Positions 11,001 to 20,949 of a stretch of 64,000 bases of DNA are shown piece by piece. This DNA comes from Patellaria atrata CBS 101060. Its lineage: Eukaryota > Ascomycota > Dothideomycetes > Patellariales > Patellariaceae. The position numbers and the translations under genes are program-made. The stretch lies in NCBI GenBank assembly GCA_010093705.1, contig MU006089.1:2219561-2283560 (forward strand). Reading direction: 5' to 3'. Below the pieces are notes generated by a model. It searched no databases. It worked only from the letters and a program-made list of their open reading frames with translations, and was not told the DNA's origin. How positions within the stretch are numbered: the first letter of the stretch is position 1; each line of letters opens with the position of its first letter.

Positions 11001-11785
11001 TTCTTGATTGGTCGTTCAGCTGAGGACTTAGTTGCCCTGACATCTTCAAATCCAGGCTTGGTGAGGTTGCGATGTGACCTTGGCTGTTCGGCGCTTGTGA
11101 CTATAGGGTTTTCTTCTTCAATATCACTAACATCATCACCCATCTCCGCGTCAAGCATTGCTTCCTCTAGATTTGAGAATAGCCGAGCAGGTTTCCGGAC
11201 CTTGGAAAAAGGAGTGATTTTGCCAGTCCGGATAAGAAAGTCCCTCTCAGATTCGTGAGGCAACCGACCCTTACAAGTTTCCACATTTTCGGATCGAGGA
11301 TGAGCGTGACGCTCATCGATACGACTTTGAATTTGCTCGAGTTCCGTGTTGATACCATCAAGACGAGTTTGTGTCTGGAGAATATCTGAGCGTATCTTGT
11401 TCTTAACTGCAGAGCTGCCAGGTTGTAACAGACGCCGTTCCAGCGTGTTTAATTCTCCCGTGAGTCTCAGTTTCTGTACTTGCGTCTTTTCTAAGCGCTT
11501 TTTATCCCGCTCGTCAGCTTGTTCGGTGAGAATTTGGTCCGCTTGACGACCAATGTCCCGCTCCAAGTCATCTTGATCGCGAACCGACGTTCCAAGCAAG
11601 GCGAGCCTTGCCTCACCATCCAAATGGCTTCCAGCTGCCTCCAAATTTCCATTCTCGTCCTCTTCATTGTTGGTGATGGTCTCTATCAGCGATGTAGGGT
11701 TTTCAAAATTGATAGGGGCGACTCCCACTAGCTGATGCCCACTACCTTCAGTCGAGTGGTCTGGGCATGTCCCTGATTGTGACAT
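8051..11785 (-). CDS. rad26: Rad26/CSB (ERCC6)-type SNF2 ATPase, transcription-coupled repair (1244 aa)
   Basis: Swi2/Snf2 DNA translocase that acts on stalled RNA polymerase II in transcription-coupled repair. One uninterrupted exon. The N-terminal half has a coiled-coil, acidic stretches, a KKQK basic patch and the Rad26-type segment HESERDFLIRTGKITPF. The ATPase core starts near residue 445 with DEMGLGKTIQ (motif I), followed by DEGHKIRNP (II), SGTPMQNNLTELWSLFDF (III), and in lobe 2 FLLTTKVGGLGVNLTGA (V) and ERAWRLGQKREVEVYRL (VI). The C-terminal tail carries two tandem RGG-rich repeats (about residues 1105-1180) and a final winged-helix-like segment ending in GRGRWVLKDEF. I start at the ATG at 11785 (MSQSGTC...) rather than the upstream non-conserved hydrophobic extension, which has the composition of 5' leader. 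A head-to-head neighbour, the GH93-like gene, shares the 5' region. Length fits the CSB family. Confidence 0.95.
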   Translation of the reverse strand: MSQSGTCPDHSTEGSGHQLVGVAPINFENPTSLIETITNNEEDENGNLEAAGSHLDGEARLALLGTSVRDQDDLERDIGRQADQILTEQADERDKKRLEKTQVQKLRLTGELNTLERRLLQPGSSAVKNKIRSDILQTQTRLDGINTELEQIQSRIDERHAHPRSENVETCKGRLPHESERDFLIRTGKITPFSKVRKPARLFSNLEEAMLDAEMGDDVSDIEEENPIVTSAEQPRSHRNLTKPGFEDVRATKSSAERPIKKQKRPDGTADTLNESIGDGSDDEFEPELNDRQLAALGESEDSEVDFEDMFPMDTIPASGKRKAAGKEKKKFHSDEVEDLTGIDDGNEKVFQIRVGSWIERRSVARRVARETGHSSTAEGVFEEALESGAEECYLPHPSIPDTTLDGGLRIPGDIYPSLFDYQKTGVKWLSELYSQQVGGIIGDEMGLGKTIQAISFIAGLHYSKMLTKPVLIVTPATVMKQWVNEFHRWWPPLRVSILHSSGSGMVSIRSETRREDELAGSSYEKVKRSSKFPNVAKDIVDKAIKEGHVLITTYTGLQSYAEYIIPTKWQYVVLDEGHKIRNPNAGITIYCKELKTPNRIILSGTPMQNNLTELWSLFDFVFPMRLGTLVSFRTQFGIPIQIGGYANASNLQVQTAIKCAETLKETISGYLLQRYKVDVATDLPQKRERVLFCKLTKIQRQSYEIFLNSEEMKSIMNGRRQPLYGVDILRKICNHPDLVDHKNLSKKSDYDYGRISKSGKMHVVKALLETWKKGGYKALLFAQHRITIDILEKLIRSMDGFNYCRMDGKTAIKDRQTMVDDFNNDSEMHVFLLTTKVGGLGVNLTGANRIIIYDPDWNPSTDVQARERAWRLGQKREVEVYRLMTAGTIEEKIYHRQIFKQFLSNKILRDPKQRQTFQLRDLHDLFALGSDDGETETSTIFKGTEVKFSNKDSKDQSEGIPTPPTDTEIADIHAVAREEEFRNNEDTKQENACSRNDRLLSAIFAGNGVQSALEHDAILASNSGDKRKIEADPEDIAREARRVAAEAAKELQRNAEIARTVPAGTPTWTGAFGVSGRPPSKQWVPPSPRDGGRGSRGGPSPSAVLSRPNPQATQRVPPAVRGGGRGGRGGPSSSAVLSRLSSGQRNVSNRPGSGPPGRPAIPLQGNRQPPTVVLAQLRDFILLHGGSVPSRMLTNHFQYQMNGDAARIEEFKALLRRIANLEPGLSSGRGRWVLKDEFRPSES

Positions 11786-12621
11786 GTTGGATACAGCGGC
11801 TAGGCTGTGAGAAATTAAATGAACGTCGATGCGTGCGCGAAGCGATGTTAACCAGTGGTTATTCGAAAGGAACGTTGTCGCGAAGAACGGGGTGGCGAGA
11901 GACGAAGTAAACAGTAGTAAACAAGCGGAAGTTTGAGCAAGATAGCTCCGCGACAATGTCGCTTATCGTGCCGTAGTGCCCCTCATCAGAAATTACGCGA
12001 GGGTTTGTGGAGCTTGAATACTCGAGGTTGTGAATAGAAAATGTGTGCGAAAGTGAATTGAAGAAAAACGCGCAGCAACGTGAATGTAGTTCGTCATTGC
12101 AGCCTTATTACGGCAGACCACGCAGGCCCTGTACGTCGGTGTCTCGGTTAGCTCTAGTGCATGATCACGTGTTCGGTAGAACTACGGATGAAGGAGCCGC
12201 CATCCCCTTAAACTCCATCGCCAGAAGGTAATTTGTCCCTTTCCCCTCATCTCAGCATCCTCACTTTACAAGGACTCCCATCTCTGTCTGAGCTTTCGGC
12301 TGAGCTTTGATTGAGGGATATCAAGCTTTAGTTTCTCCGTCCTGTCAGTCACGGTGATGGACGATCAATGGGAAGTATTGCACGTTTAGCCAATAATTTC
12401 ACCTTTTTGGCATCTCTCCATGTCAAGACTGTTCGATCTGAATATGACGGATTTACGTCTCTAAACTGCTCTTAATAGGTTTTACGAACTCCGCATATTG
12501 ATATTTTGCCATATACAGGGTAATTTACCTCCATAGCGTCTTAGAAGATGGTATATAAAAATGCACTCTCCTCTGGTCCTGCGATTACAAGTAAATCAGA
12601 AGTATACCATCCTCCGTCATC
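11786..12621. other. divergent intergenic region, rad26 and GH93-like gene
   Basis: About 0.84 kb holding both promoters. The first 170 bp could be read as an N-terminal extension of Rad26 but looks like leader. A TATA-like element for the plus-strand gene lies at 12552. No gene seen. Confidence 0.5.
12552..12560 (+). promoter_or_regulatory. TATA box of the GH93-like gene
   Basis: TATATAAAA lies about 62-70 bp before the ATG at 12622, the expected spacing for an inducible secreted-enzyme gene. Confidence 0.6.
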
Positions 12622-13746
12622 ATGCTCGGTAAACATATCACTTTCTTTTTTGTGGTTCTCTTTGAGGTTGTATTTGCGGCTACAATCTTTAAACCACCCT
12701 CCAATTATAAGGTTCCTCGTACACTATACGCCCGAACGCTACTACTTAATCAGACCGATAATGCAATTCTTGCGACTTGGGAAAACTACTCGCCTGAACC
12801 ACCATACTTCCCGGTGTACCAGTCCAAAGATCTGGGGAAGACATGGACGGAGCTATCAAGGGTAACGGATCAAGTAAATGGTTGGGGTTTACGATACCAG
12901 CCTCATCTATATGAGCTCCCAGTTCAGATGGGGAATTTCTCTGCAGGAACACTCTTGATGGCGGGGAGCTCAATCCCCGAGGACTTAGCTATAACACAGA
13001 TAGATCTCTATACTAGTACGGATAGAGGGTGACGTACCCATCACAGATTCTGGATTCCAGTATACTTACATCTGAACAGACGTACATGGACTTTTGTCTC
13101 GCACATTGCTCGTGGCGGACGTGGTCTTCCCAACAATGGGGAGACACCCGTCTGGGAACCCTTTTTGATGGAGTACAAAGGCAAGATGATCGTTTATTAC
13201 TCCGATCAGCGGGATCGTTCAGCAGGCCAAAAAATGGTACATCAGGTCTCCAGCGATCTGATCAATTGGGATACTCCGGTAGATGATGTCAAGTATAGCA
13301 CCTATAGCTTGCGCCCAGGAATGCCCGTCGTAGCTCTATTGCCCAACGGCCAGTATATCTATGTGTACGAGTATGGAGGGAGCCCTATCAAATCCTTTGG
13401 TATATACTATCGTATGTCAGCAGACCCACTCAACTTTAGAGCAGCACCAGAACAGGTCCTCAGAGCGACCGACGGAACAATACCGACTTCATCCCCTTAC
13501 GTGGTATGGACTCCAGCTGGCGGTTCAAGCGGCACTATCGTAGTAAGCGCCAACTCTCACTCGGAAGTTTTTATCAACAAAAATCTCGGTGCTGTGAATT
13601 CATGGGTCAAGATGGCGACACCCTCAAGCAGATCATACACTCGCAGTCTACTCACGCTTCCTAGCAAGAATGATATATTGATTGTGGGTGCCGGAGTGCT
13701 AAATGGGAACAACAATGCTGTCACTGCCGAAACGATCAGAGTTTAG
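12622..13746 (+). CDS. secreted Asp-box (BNR) glycoside hydrolase, GH93 exo-arabinanase-like (357 aa)
   Basis: Predicted secreted six-bladed beta-propeller enzyme. A signal peptide is evident (hydrophobic FFFVVLFEVVF core, cut near Ala20). Two Asp boxes of the S-x-D-x-G-x-T-W type are visible: SKDLGKTW at 68-75 and STDRGRTW at 132-139. The second is formed only after splicing exon 1 (12622-13028) to exon 2 (13080-13746) over a 51-bp intron, which supports the model. Segments such as GWGLRYQPHLYELP, LPNNGETPVWEPF and YYSDQRD recall GH93 exo-1,5-alpha-L-arabinanases, which release arabinobiose from plant-cell-wall arabinan; GH33-type sialidases share the fold. Choice of GH93 over other BNR families is from memory of the family, not a search. 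Length is near that expected for GH93. It suggests a plant-associated or saprotrophic fungus. Confidence 0.85.
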
Positions 13747-14031
13747 TTATTATTTGAACACTATGAACACGAGCAGCTATAGTCCGAAGTAAAATATCAC
13801 GCTTACATACGACAATCTTCGACATCTGTTACTTTACATGATCTTGACTTCTCGGCAAATCTTGGTCACAATCCCATTCTCTCTATGCGAGAGTTATTGG
13901 TACATTACCTTCATCTACAACCGCTCCACAGTATTGCAGTGATATTATGAACCTTGATAAGTCTTTACCAGATATATGCACAAAAACATACAATTGCATA
14001 TGATGAATAGTTAGCTCTAGATTTACTCACC

Positions 14032-17000
14032 CTAAGTCTTCTTTCCCTTCCCCTTTTCCGCCTCACCCTTCAGCCCTCCCGCCTCACTGCTGACTCTCTC
14101 AGGCTCTATAACAGCCTCGACACAACCGCCAACCAGCCTTGCCCAAACTTCCCTACTCTCACCTTCCCCACCACTCAATGTCCCCTTGTCTCCCACGACA
14201 ACAACACCCCTTTTCGCCCTCGTCATCACGACGTTTATCCTCCTCAAGTCCTTCAAGAATCCCATCTCCCTGGACAAGTTGCACCTCGTCGTGGAAAAGA
14301 CAACATAATCTGCTTCCCGGCCTTGAAAACCGTCGATGCTTGAGATCGAGATCGAGGATGAAGATGGGATGAGGGAGGATAGGAGCGTGCGTTGTCGAGC
14401 ATAAGGGGTTAGGACGGCTATTGAGGGCGGAACGGGTGAAGATGGAGAGGAGGACTGGGAAGCAGGGCTCTGGAGGAGTTTGACGATGCGTTGACAAAGG
14501 AATGCTTGACCCTGATTTGATTTCGATGCGTTGCCGAGATCTTCGGGTGCGGAGCACTGCACGAAGACTCTACGGCCTGACACCGGCCAGGGAAACTGCG
14601 ACGGATGGAGTTCCCGCGCACTATCCGAAACACCAGTGCCAATTTTTTCGTAATAGAATTCCCTTGAGCTGAAGGAGGCGATATCCCTGTGCATGCGATA
14701 CTGCGTGTCGAGCATGATCTTGCTTACGTCCGGGCGTTCGGGGGCTTCGTACAGTCGCTCGAAGAGCGAGACGTCTAAACCGACTGCTAGAGCGCTCTGC
14801 TGCACCGTGGCACGCAACTGGACGTGGTCACCTACGATGACAGCGCGCTGGCACCCTTTAACAAGAGAAACGAGCGATGTTGGTTCGGTTTGCTGAGACG
14901 CTTCGTCGATGACAACAATGTCGAAATTTTCGTCGCGGAGGAGACCGAGTCCGGCGCCGATACAGGTACTGAAGATGATACGGCATTGTTTGATGAGCTT
15001 TTGGGCTTTGCGGCGAGCTTCGGGTTGAGCGTTGAGGTCTTTGCCGACCATGGCGTCGCAAGTGTGAGATTTTAGATCCTCTGCGACTTTTCTGACCTAG
15101 GCGATGTCAGTATCAGAGATAAATTTACTATTTATTGGATGCAAATTACATCTGTAGATACCCTTAGAGGTATTTCACCAGTTATCTCGGATCCCTTTTC
15201 GCTAATGAACTTCCGCAGTACATTATCAACCGCATTATGTGTTGGAGCGGCTACAAGAACACGCAGCGTTGGAGCCGCTATGAGCAGTTGCTGCAGAATC
15301 GCTACGACTGTGCGTGTTTTTCCAGTACCTGGCGGTCCCCAGAGGAACGTTAACGGAGAGGTTAGGGCCACTTCTAGAGCTCTATTCTGGCTATCGTTGA
15401 GCTCTTCATCTTTATGGTATTCAAGCTTCATTCCATACCGCTCAGTAGGCACATACGGTAACCCCGAGAGACTGAAGTACAGCGCGCAGCATTCCTCACG
15501 ACGAGTATACAGTGAAGTAACAGCATCGAAAGCGGTCTTCGCCGATGCAAAAGAGCCACACTTAATGACTGACCAAGAGCATTTCTCAATATAAGAAGGT
15601 AGATCGTGCAAGCACCGAAATACAACTTTACCGTGTTGACTGTTCTCAACAATCGCATCCATTGTATATGGCCTTGCTCCGGGTGAATTGGTCGGAATGC
15701 TGGCTGCTTTGAGCCTGACATGATCTCCAGTATTGAGGACGCCAGCAGAAGATGCATCGATGCGGAGACGACCTTCGACGTAACGTTTCTCATGATCGTT
15801 GACTGTAAGCTCTATTAACCCCTTTCTCTTAAGCCCACTTTGAGTCACCTCGTCAATATAATCCAGAGCAAGGCCAATGAGGTTCTTCACAAATTGTTTG
15901 ATAGCTGCTGGTCGGCCGATGAGTAGACGTATGCTTTCAGGCTCGAGGCAATTTTCACCCATCAGGAGGTCAAAAGCTAATTCTGATGAGCGCACAGTCA
16001 GTGCAATGAGCTCCACGGTCTGTGCGAAATCCTGGAATGAGATCTCCTTTAGTTCGGCTAATACGGCCTTGAATGGTTCAACTATAAGACCTTGCATGGT
16101 TGCGGCCGCGAGAATAAGAGATCTCAATAAAATGGGTGCGTCGAGCAGGAAGTCTTCCTGGAAATTAGTTTGGACCCCCTTCCATGTTTCAGACCTAAGA
16201 AGGAGGGCCGAAAGATAGGGGACATGTTGCAGAAAGTCCACTAGATACTTAATTAGGTCAATGAGTGAGAGCTCTTGGGGAATGTTATTCTTTGCATCTT
16301 CAAGCAAATGGTTGTAGATCGTCCTAATACGGGTTTTCTCGTCTCGATCTAGGAGCCAATAGAGTAGGTGATGTAACTCATTCATCGATCTAATATTCCG
16401 GAGCGCAGCTAGGTCATTATTCTTTACTACCTTAACCAAATATGGTGGTTCCTCAGTCCAATTGACGTTGCGCAGAGTAAGTACAGAGTACTCTCGAGCA
16501 ACCTCCTCGAACAGAGGAAGCGTTTCTTGAGTATCGATATACTGTAACCATAGATCTAGAGTAGCCAAAGCCCTGGTATCTCGATTACTGATGACGTAGA
16601 TCTCCTATAGATGGGATTAGCCTCCCCGATGGTTATTTAACCTATCAAGATACATACAGCTGCTTGAATCCCAGCGCGATTTAGTCTACCTACATGCCGT
16701 CGTATGGGCTCGCTTATCTTGTTCAAAGCTATACTCGCCACAAACTCATGATTAATTCCAGCATCAATGGTCTGTTGCTTTTGCCTTCGTTGATCACCTC
16801 TACTTGGAATGTTTTGGTAGCTAGACCTATCAGCGGCGGCACGATTAAGAAAGATCCAGGTATCTGCTCTCTTATCGTTGTATAGTTGGAATGTTGTGTC
16901 ATCACAATAAACTCGATAGTTCTTTTTTGTTGGGACTACACGATATTGCGCAGAATCGCTACCCTGCGAACGTGGTAAGGCGAAGACTCGAACACTACTA

Positions 17001-19401
17001 TCGACAACGCTCTCGGTCCTCTTTTCGATCTTGTTTGGAATGTATAGCGCCACTGTTAACCTTTGATCGACCTTCAAGATAATCATCTTCTTGTGGAATA
17101 GCTCTAGGATTTGATTTGTAGCACTCATAAATGATCCCATTCTATCTCTGGAACTATCGAAGACTCGTTTCCATCGCAACCCGGGGTAGTGCAGCTTGAA
17201 CTGAGATAATTCCTGCGAGTCAACAAGATTACTCTGAAGCATAGCATTCATGACTAAACATGATGATTCCATTGTTGGTGGAACCTTTCCTAAAGTCCAG
17301 GCTTTCTGTTCATCACTTAAGCTGTTGAAATCAAAATAGGGAAGCAAGTCTACAAAGTCGTAGTCATTTGCAGCGCACCATCTCAGAGCTATTAAAATAA
17401 GTTCAAACTCAGACATGGCGACATGATTCTTGCTCAAAAGAAACTGCATATCATCGAACGAATAAGTATTTTCAGAGAAATCTATTCGGTTTTTGATGAT
17501 TTGGGTGCCAGATTCGTGAAGAATATCAAGGACAAATTCCGGCTGATCAGGTCCGGGCTTTGGCGGGTCTTCCAATTGTGGTGGAACTCTGATGCGATTC
17601 CCGTCCACACATTGAGAAAACAGTCGGTTCAGCTGTTGGCATTCTGCGCTCATTGGACCTTTCAACCGGGCCCAGTCGAGGAATAGATTCTTTACACGCC
17701 CAAGAGACGCGTTAGAGTATCGCGCAAAGAACTCAATTCGGTCTTCCTCAGTCACTGCTTTGAATGTAACATGTTCCTTAGCGGCAGGATATTCCGCAGG
17801 TTCCGATACAGTACTTGGTACAAGGTCAGGATCCCAGCAAACAAAGACTACTGCAAAGGTTAGAAAATTTAAAATGCAAGGGTATGGAATTTCCTTACAC
17901 TTATCTCCATCTAGATCACCACCAGACATCATGTCTGCACTTGGTCTCTTCCCTTGTGTGGGAAAAACGATACAATCCACGAGGTGGGAGAGCTCCGGAT
18001 AATGTACCGTCTTGAATTTTTGTAAATCGCCCGGGTGCAAGCAAGGATTTCGAGTGACTAGCACTTCTGCATTCTTAAGCGTTTGAGGCTGACCGTCGAC
18101 GTCCATGGTAACTCGGACATAGCATTCACCTTGGCGAAGGATACCCCGAGGGTCACAAATTCCAAGGAGCAGTCTAGATTCCATGATGAGAATCCGAGAC
18201 CTTTGCTCATCCCTCTTGTTGAGCATCTTTGAATACTCTTGATTGACAAGCTTCTGCAGTGAGGTTTTGATTGAGCCCACGCCTTTGATAAGAAGTTCCT
18301 CTGCAAGATCTAAGCGGTCACAGAATGACAAGAACTGATAGGAAGTGCGAGGTTCCAAGAAAAACGCATTCGAGAGAAAGTCTAAATACTCAGCTTGCTT
18401 TCGAAGAAGGGTCTTGGTGGAGATTCCTAGAGCATGTAGTAATAGTATTACTTCGTCGTTCAAGTACCCAAATGCATACGGCTAGACTGTTAGCATCCAT
18501 ACCTCGAAACGTAGAGGGTTCCGATGGAGCTGATACTTACCTTTGAATATGCTACTGCAGAAAGAGATAGATCAGTGGCGTCGCGAAACTTTCTCATGGA
18601 ATCTCGGAATTGGACTAAAATCTGTCCTTTCAACAAGGGTTCCAGAGTCAAAACCCCTTTATAGCCACGGTATCTTATTTGATAGACGGACGGAAGATAT
18701 TTCTTATTGCGGAATGTAATATTTGACCCCTTGACAAGTAGTCTTGCCAAATGGGGTGATATGAGACCACAACCATCAGTGAAGGTATAGTCCTGGACTT
18801 CTATGTCTGCAATATCTTCGCATCGTGCTGGGTCTAGTTGTATGCCCATTTCCGTTGATGAAAACAGCAGTCCTATTCGCTTTGCTTTCTTTGCAGCTGT
18901 TTTCAGTTTCGAGAAGTCGCCCATAGACTCTACCTTTTGCTTAATCTCCTCTCGCGATGCAGCTAGGAGAAAGCAAGACCTTGACTTGAGCTGTGAATTA
19001 CTATGTCCGAAGAAGTTATAGTGAATATCATTGATAAAAATACCCCTTTGAAGGAGTCTTGAGATATAGTCTGCCGAGACTCTTGCTGGAACTGGCACCG
19101 TCTCATTCTGTGTCCCTTGGACTATCTGTCGTAACCGGAAGTCCGCAAAAGATATAAGTAGGATACTGGAAGAATGCTGGTTATTGGTAACTCGATTGGA
19201 AGGAAGAGTTTCCAAACGAATCATTATAGATTGCATTGATTTGTTTGACACGACGGATATGGCCTTGACTAATTTATGATGATCAAGCGCAAATGCTGTA
19301 GGAAGGTCATCGAGTTGATATTTCCATGATTGATCATTTACTTCAATGCGTTCCTGAAGAGTACGTTGGTACGCCCGAATGTTGCTCTTCTTAGGAGCCA
19401 T
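14032..19401 (-). CDS. fused RNA-dependent RNA polymerase and Upf1-like SF1 helicase (predicted 1717 aa, five exons)
   Basis: Exons in order of transcription: 19401-18541, 18481-17899, 17847-16658, 16604-15150, 15096-14032. All junctions keep phase and the sum is 1718 codons. Residues about 100-880 are a cellular (RDR/QDE/Rdp1-type) RNA-dependent RNA polymerase, with SNSQLKSRSCFLL, DGCGLISPHLARLL, RNPCLHPGD and the catalytic DLDGD (476-480) followed by FFVCWDPDLVP. Residues about 1230-1717 are an SF1B helicase: GPPGTGKT (1301-1308), DEAS (1427), GDHVQLRATV, DTQYRMH, DGFQGREADYVVFS and NVVMTRAKRG. The third intron (16605-16657, gtatgt...gctaat...ctatag) joins IQAA to EIYVISNRDT. Likely role: making double-stranded RNA for gene silencing, with the helicase clearing or engaging template RNA. 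The N terminus is short for a fungal RdRP. The start could instead be slightly upstream; two separate genes is the main alternative. Confidence 0.8.
16605..16657 (-). other. 53-bp intron joining the RdRP part to the helicase part
   Basis: On the minus strand it starts gtatgt, holds a gctaat branch-like site and ends ctatag, with phase 0 on both sides. Read without splicing, the RdRP frame runs six codons into the intron (VCILIG) and stops, so retention would give an RdRP-only product. This single junction decides whether the locus is one fused gene or two. Confidence 0.8.
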
Positions 19402-19694
19402 TCTTGTGGATGCTTGGAGAAATTGCTGAAAACAGACTATAAAAAAATCTTCGAGTTCAATGAGAATAGGAAGAAGGTAATCCAAAAGACAGATGCTGTA
19501 AGTGCAAACGAAGTGACTTATTTGAAAGATCAGATAGGGTATTTCTCCTCCACTTCAAACAAGCAAGGCTGAACCTACAGATAAGGTTACACTGCATGAG
19601 CGGGGAATAGGCAGAAGCAATCTTCCAAATTCGTGCCCCTGAAGTTCTTCGCATCTTCTAGTCAAGCACCGAACTATTCAAGTGGCTATTCAAT

Positions 19695-20354
19695 ATGGAG
19701 CAACAAGTCAGAATCTATATCATTGGTGCTCAGTGCACAGGCAAGACCACACTTATCAATGCGCTGGAAACGCACTTCAGCGAACCGGTTAACCGCGATT
19801 GGGACGGTAACTCTTCCAACCCTCCAAATGTTATTAAGGAAGTCGCTAGAAGTGTTCTTCGTGAGCATAGTTTTATCGCAAGCGACATCACCAATTCGCG
19901 GACCAGATGTCTCCAGCTCCAGGAACTCATTCTCAAGGCGCAACACTCTGCAGAATTAGAAACAAACTGGAGTTGGTATTTGTCGGATCGTTCTGGACTG
20001 GACCCCGTGGTGTATGCCACAATTTACGTTGGTCCAGACGAAGCGATGGCACTCATGGAGAGCCAGGAGTTCCAGGAGCTGAAAGAGAGGATGCGGAACT
20101 CATTAGTTATTCTCTGTGAAGCTGGAGTACTCTGGTTAACAGACGATGGAGTGAGGTTGATGCCGAAGGATAACGAAGACTGGATGCGAGTTCATCAGAC
20201 ATTCTGCGAGTTGCTAGTACTCAACGATATTAGGTATAACGTCATTTCCAAAGACATGACAAATCTCGATGATCGTGTGCAGTTAGTGACCAAGCTTTGG
20301 AAAAACTTCAACGTGGATACTAGGAAATTAAGCGGATACATTGAAATGGAGTAA
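19695..20354 (+). CDS. small P-loop ATPase, AAA_28 (NadR/Ttd14-like) domain (219 aa)
   Basis: Single-exon gene. A Walker A motif GAQCTGKTT lies at 11-19 directly after an N-terminal beta strand (VRIYII). The sequence WYLSDRSGLDPVVYA near residue 96 is a likely Walker B/kinase-like segment, and the whole length is one AAA_28-type domain as found in NadR kinase and in animal Ttd14. Such proteins bind and hydrolyse nucleotides; the substrate of fungal members is not known to me. It is divergent from the RdRP-helicase gene, with only 293 bp between the start codons, so the two probably share a promoter region. The ATG at 19695 is chosen because the P-loop follows at the normal distance. No membrane span or targeting signal is seen. 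Confidence 0.8.
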   Translation: MEQQVRIYIIGAQCTGKTTLINALETHFSEPVNRDWDGNSSNPPNVIKEVARSVLREHSFIASDITNSRTRCLQLQELILKAQHSAELETNWSWYLSDRSGLDPVVYATIYVGPDEAMALMESQEFQELKERMRNSLVILCEAGVLWLTDDGVRLMPKDNEDWMRVHQTFCELLVLNDIRYNVISKDMTNLDDRVQLVTKLWKNFNVDTRKLSGYIEME

Positions 20355-20949
20355 AGAAGGGAGAAGGTAAAAATCATATCCTTTCTTGCTATGACTGGAG
20401 ATCCTCGGCCTCTGTACACTTGCTCATCATCTACTGGCGAGCGAATGGGGCCGAAACTTAAGAAGTCTTCCTGAGCTGTACATTTGAGCCAATTGTATGG
20501 GTACAAGTCCAGCCTACATTTTTATCTTTCTCGTACAGTGCAGTCGGAGACGGTGTGAGGTGGGAGCGTACTGTACAGTAGGTGAGAGATGCTACAGAAC
20601 GAGAATGGACGCAAAGACAACAGCAAAACAAGTAAAAGCAACGATGATATTGAGATGTAGACTTATACAAAGATGTAGAGAGCTCGAGGAGGTCAACGTT
20701 CAAGGGGCAAGGGTGGTTCAGTCTGCAGCCGAGAAATCTCAAGCCGAATTCAACACTGCCAAGCTCCCTCGATCACATGGAGTGGGAAAATCCAACCCCC
20801 AGTCCGTACGACGTAACCTCTACTTTCCTGATTTCCTTTGTATTTGACTTGCTCTATCGACTTGAAAGTGCACCTGTATTTACATTTGAGCGTTTTCATC
20901 TGCATTTGATACCCCCCATATTGCGTTCTTTAGATCCGACTTCTAATGA
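20355..20949. other. intergenic between AAA_28 gene and DUF2235 gene
   Basis: About 0.6 kb. Short unsupported frames only; it must hold the promoter of the DUF2235 gene. Nothing else recognised. Confidence 0.5.

Noticed and set aside
11786-11956. N-terminal extension of Rad26 by 57 residues
   Set aside because: The extension is hydrophobic and unlike Rad26 proteins; the ATG at 11785 gives a normal start. It is more likely leader sequence.
14032-19401. Two independent neighbouring genes (RdRP and helicase)
   Set aside because: Rejected as the first choice because the RdRP frame stops inside a canonical intron, the splice is in phase, and the sequence after it is open and protein-like up to the helicase. 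It stays the main alternative.
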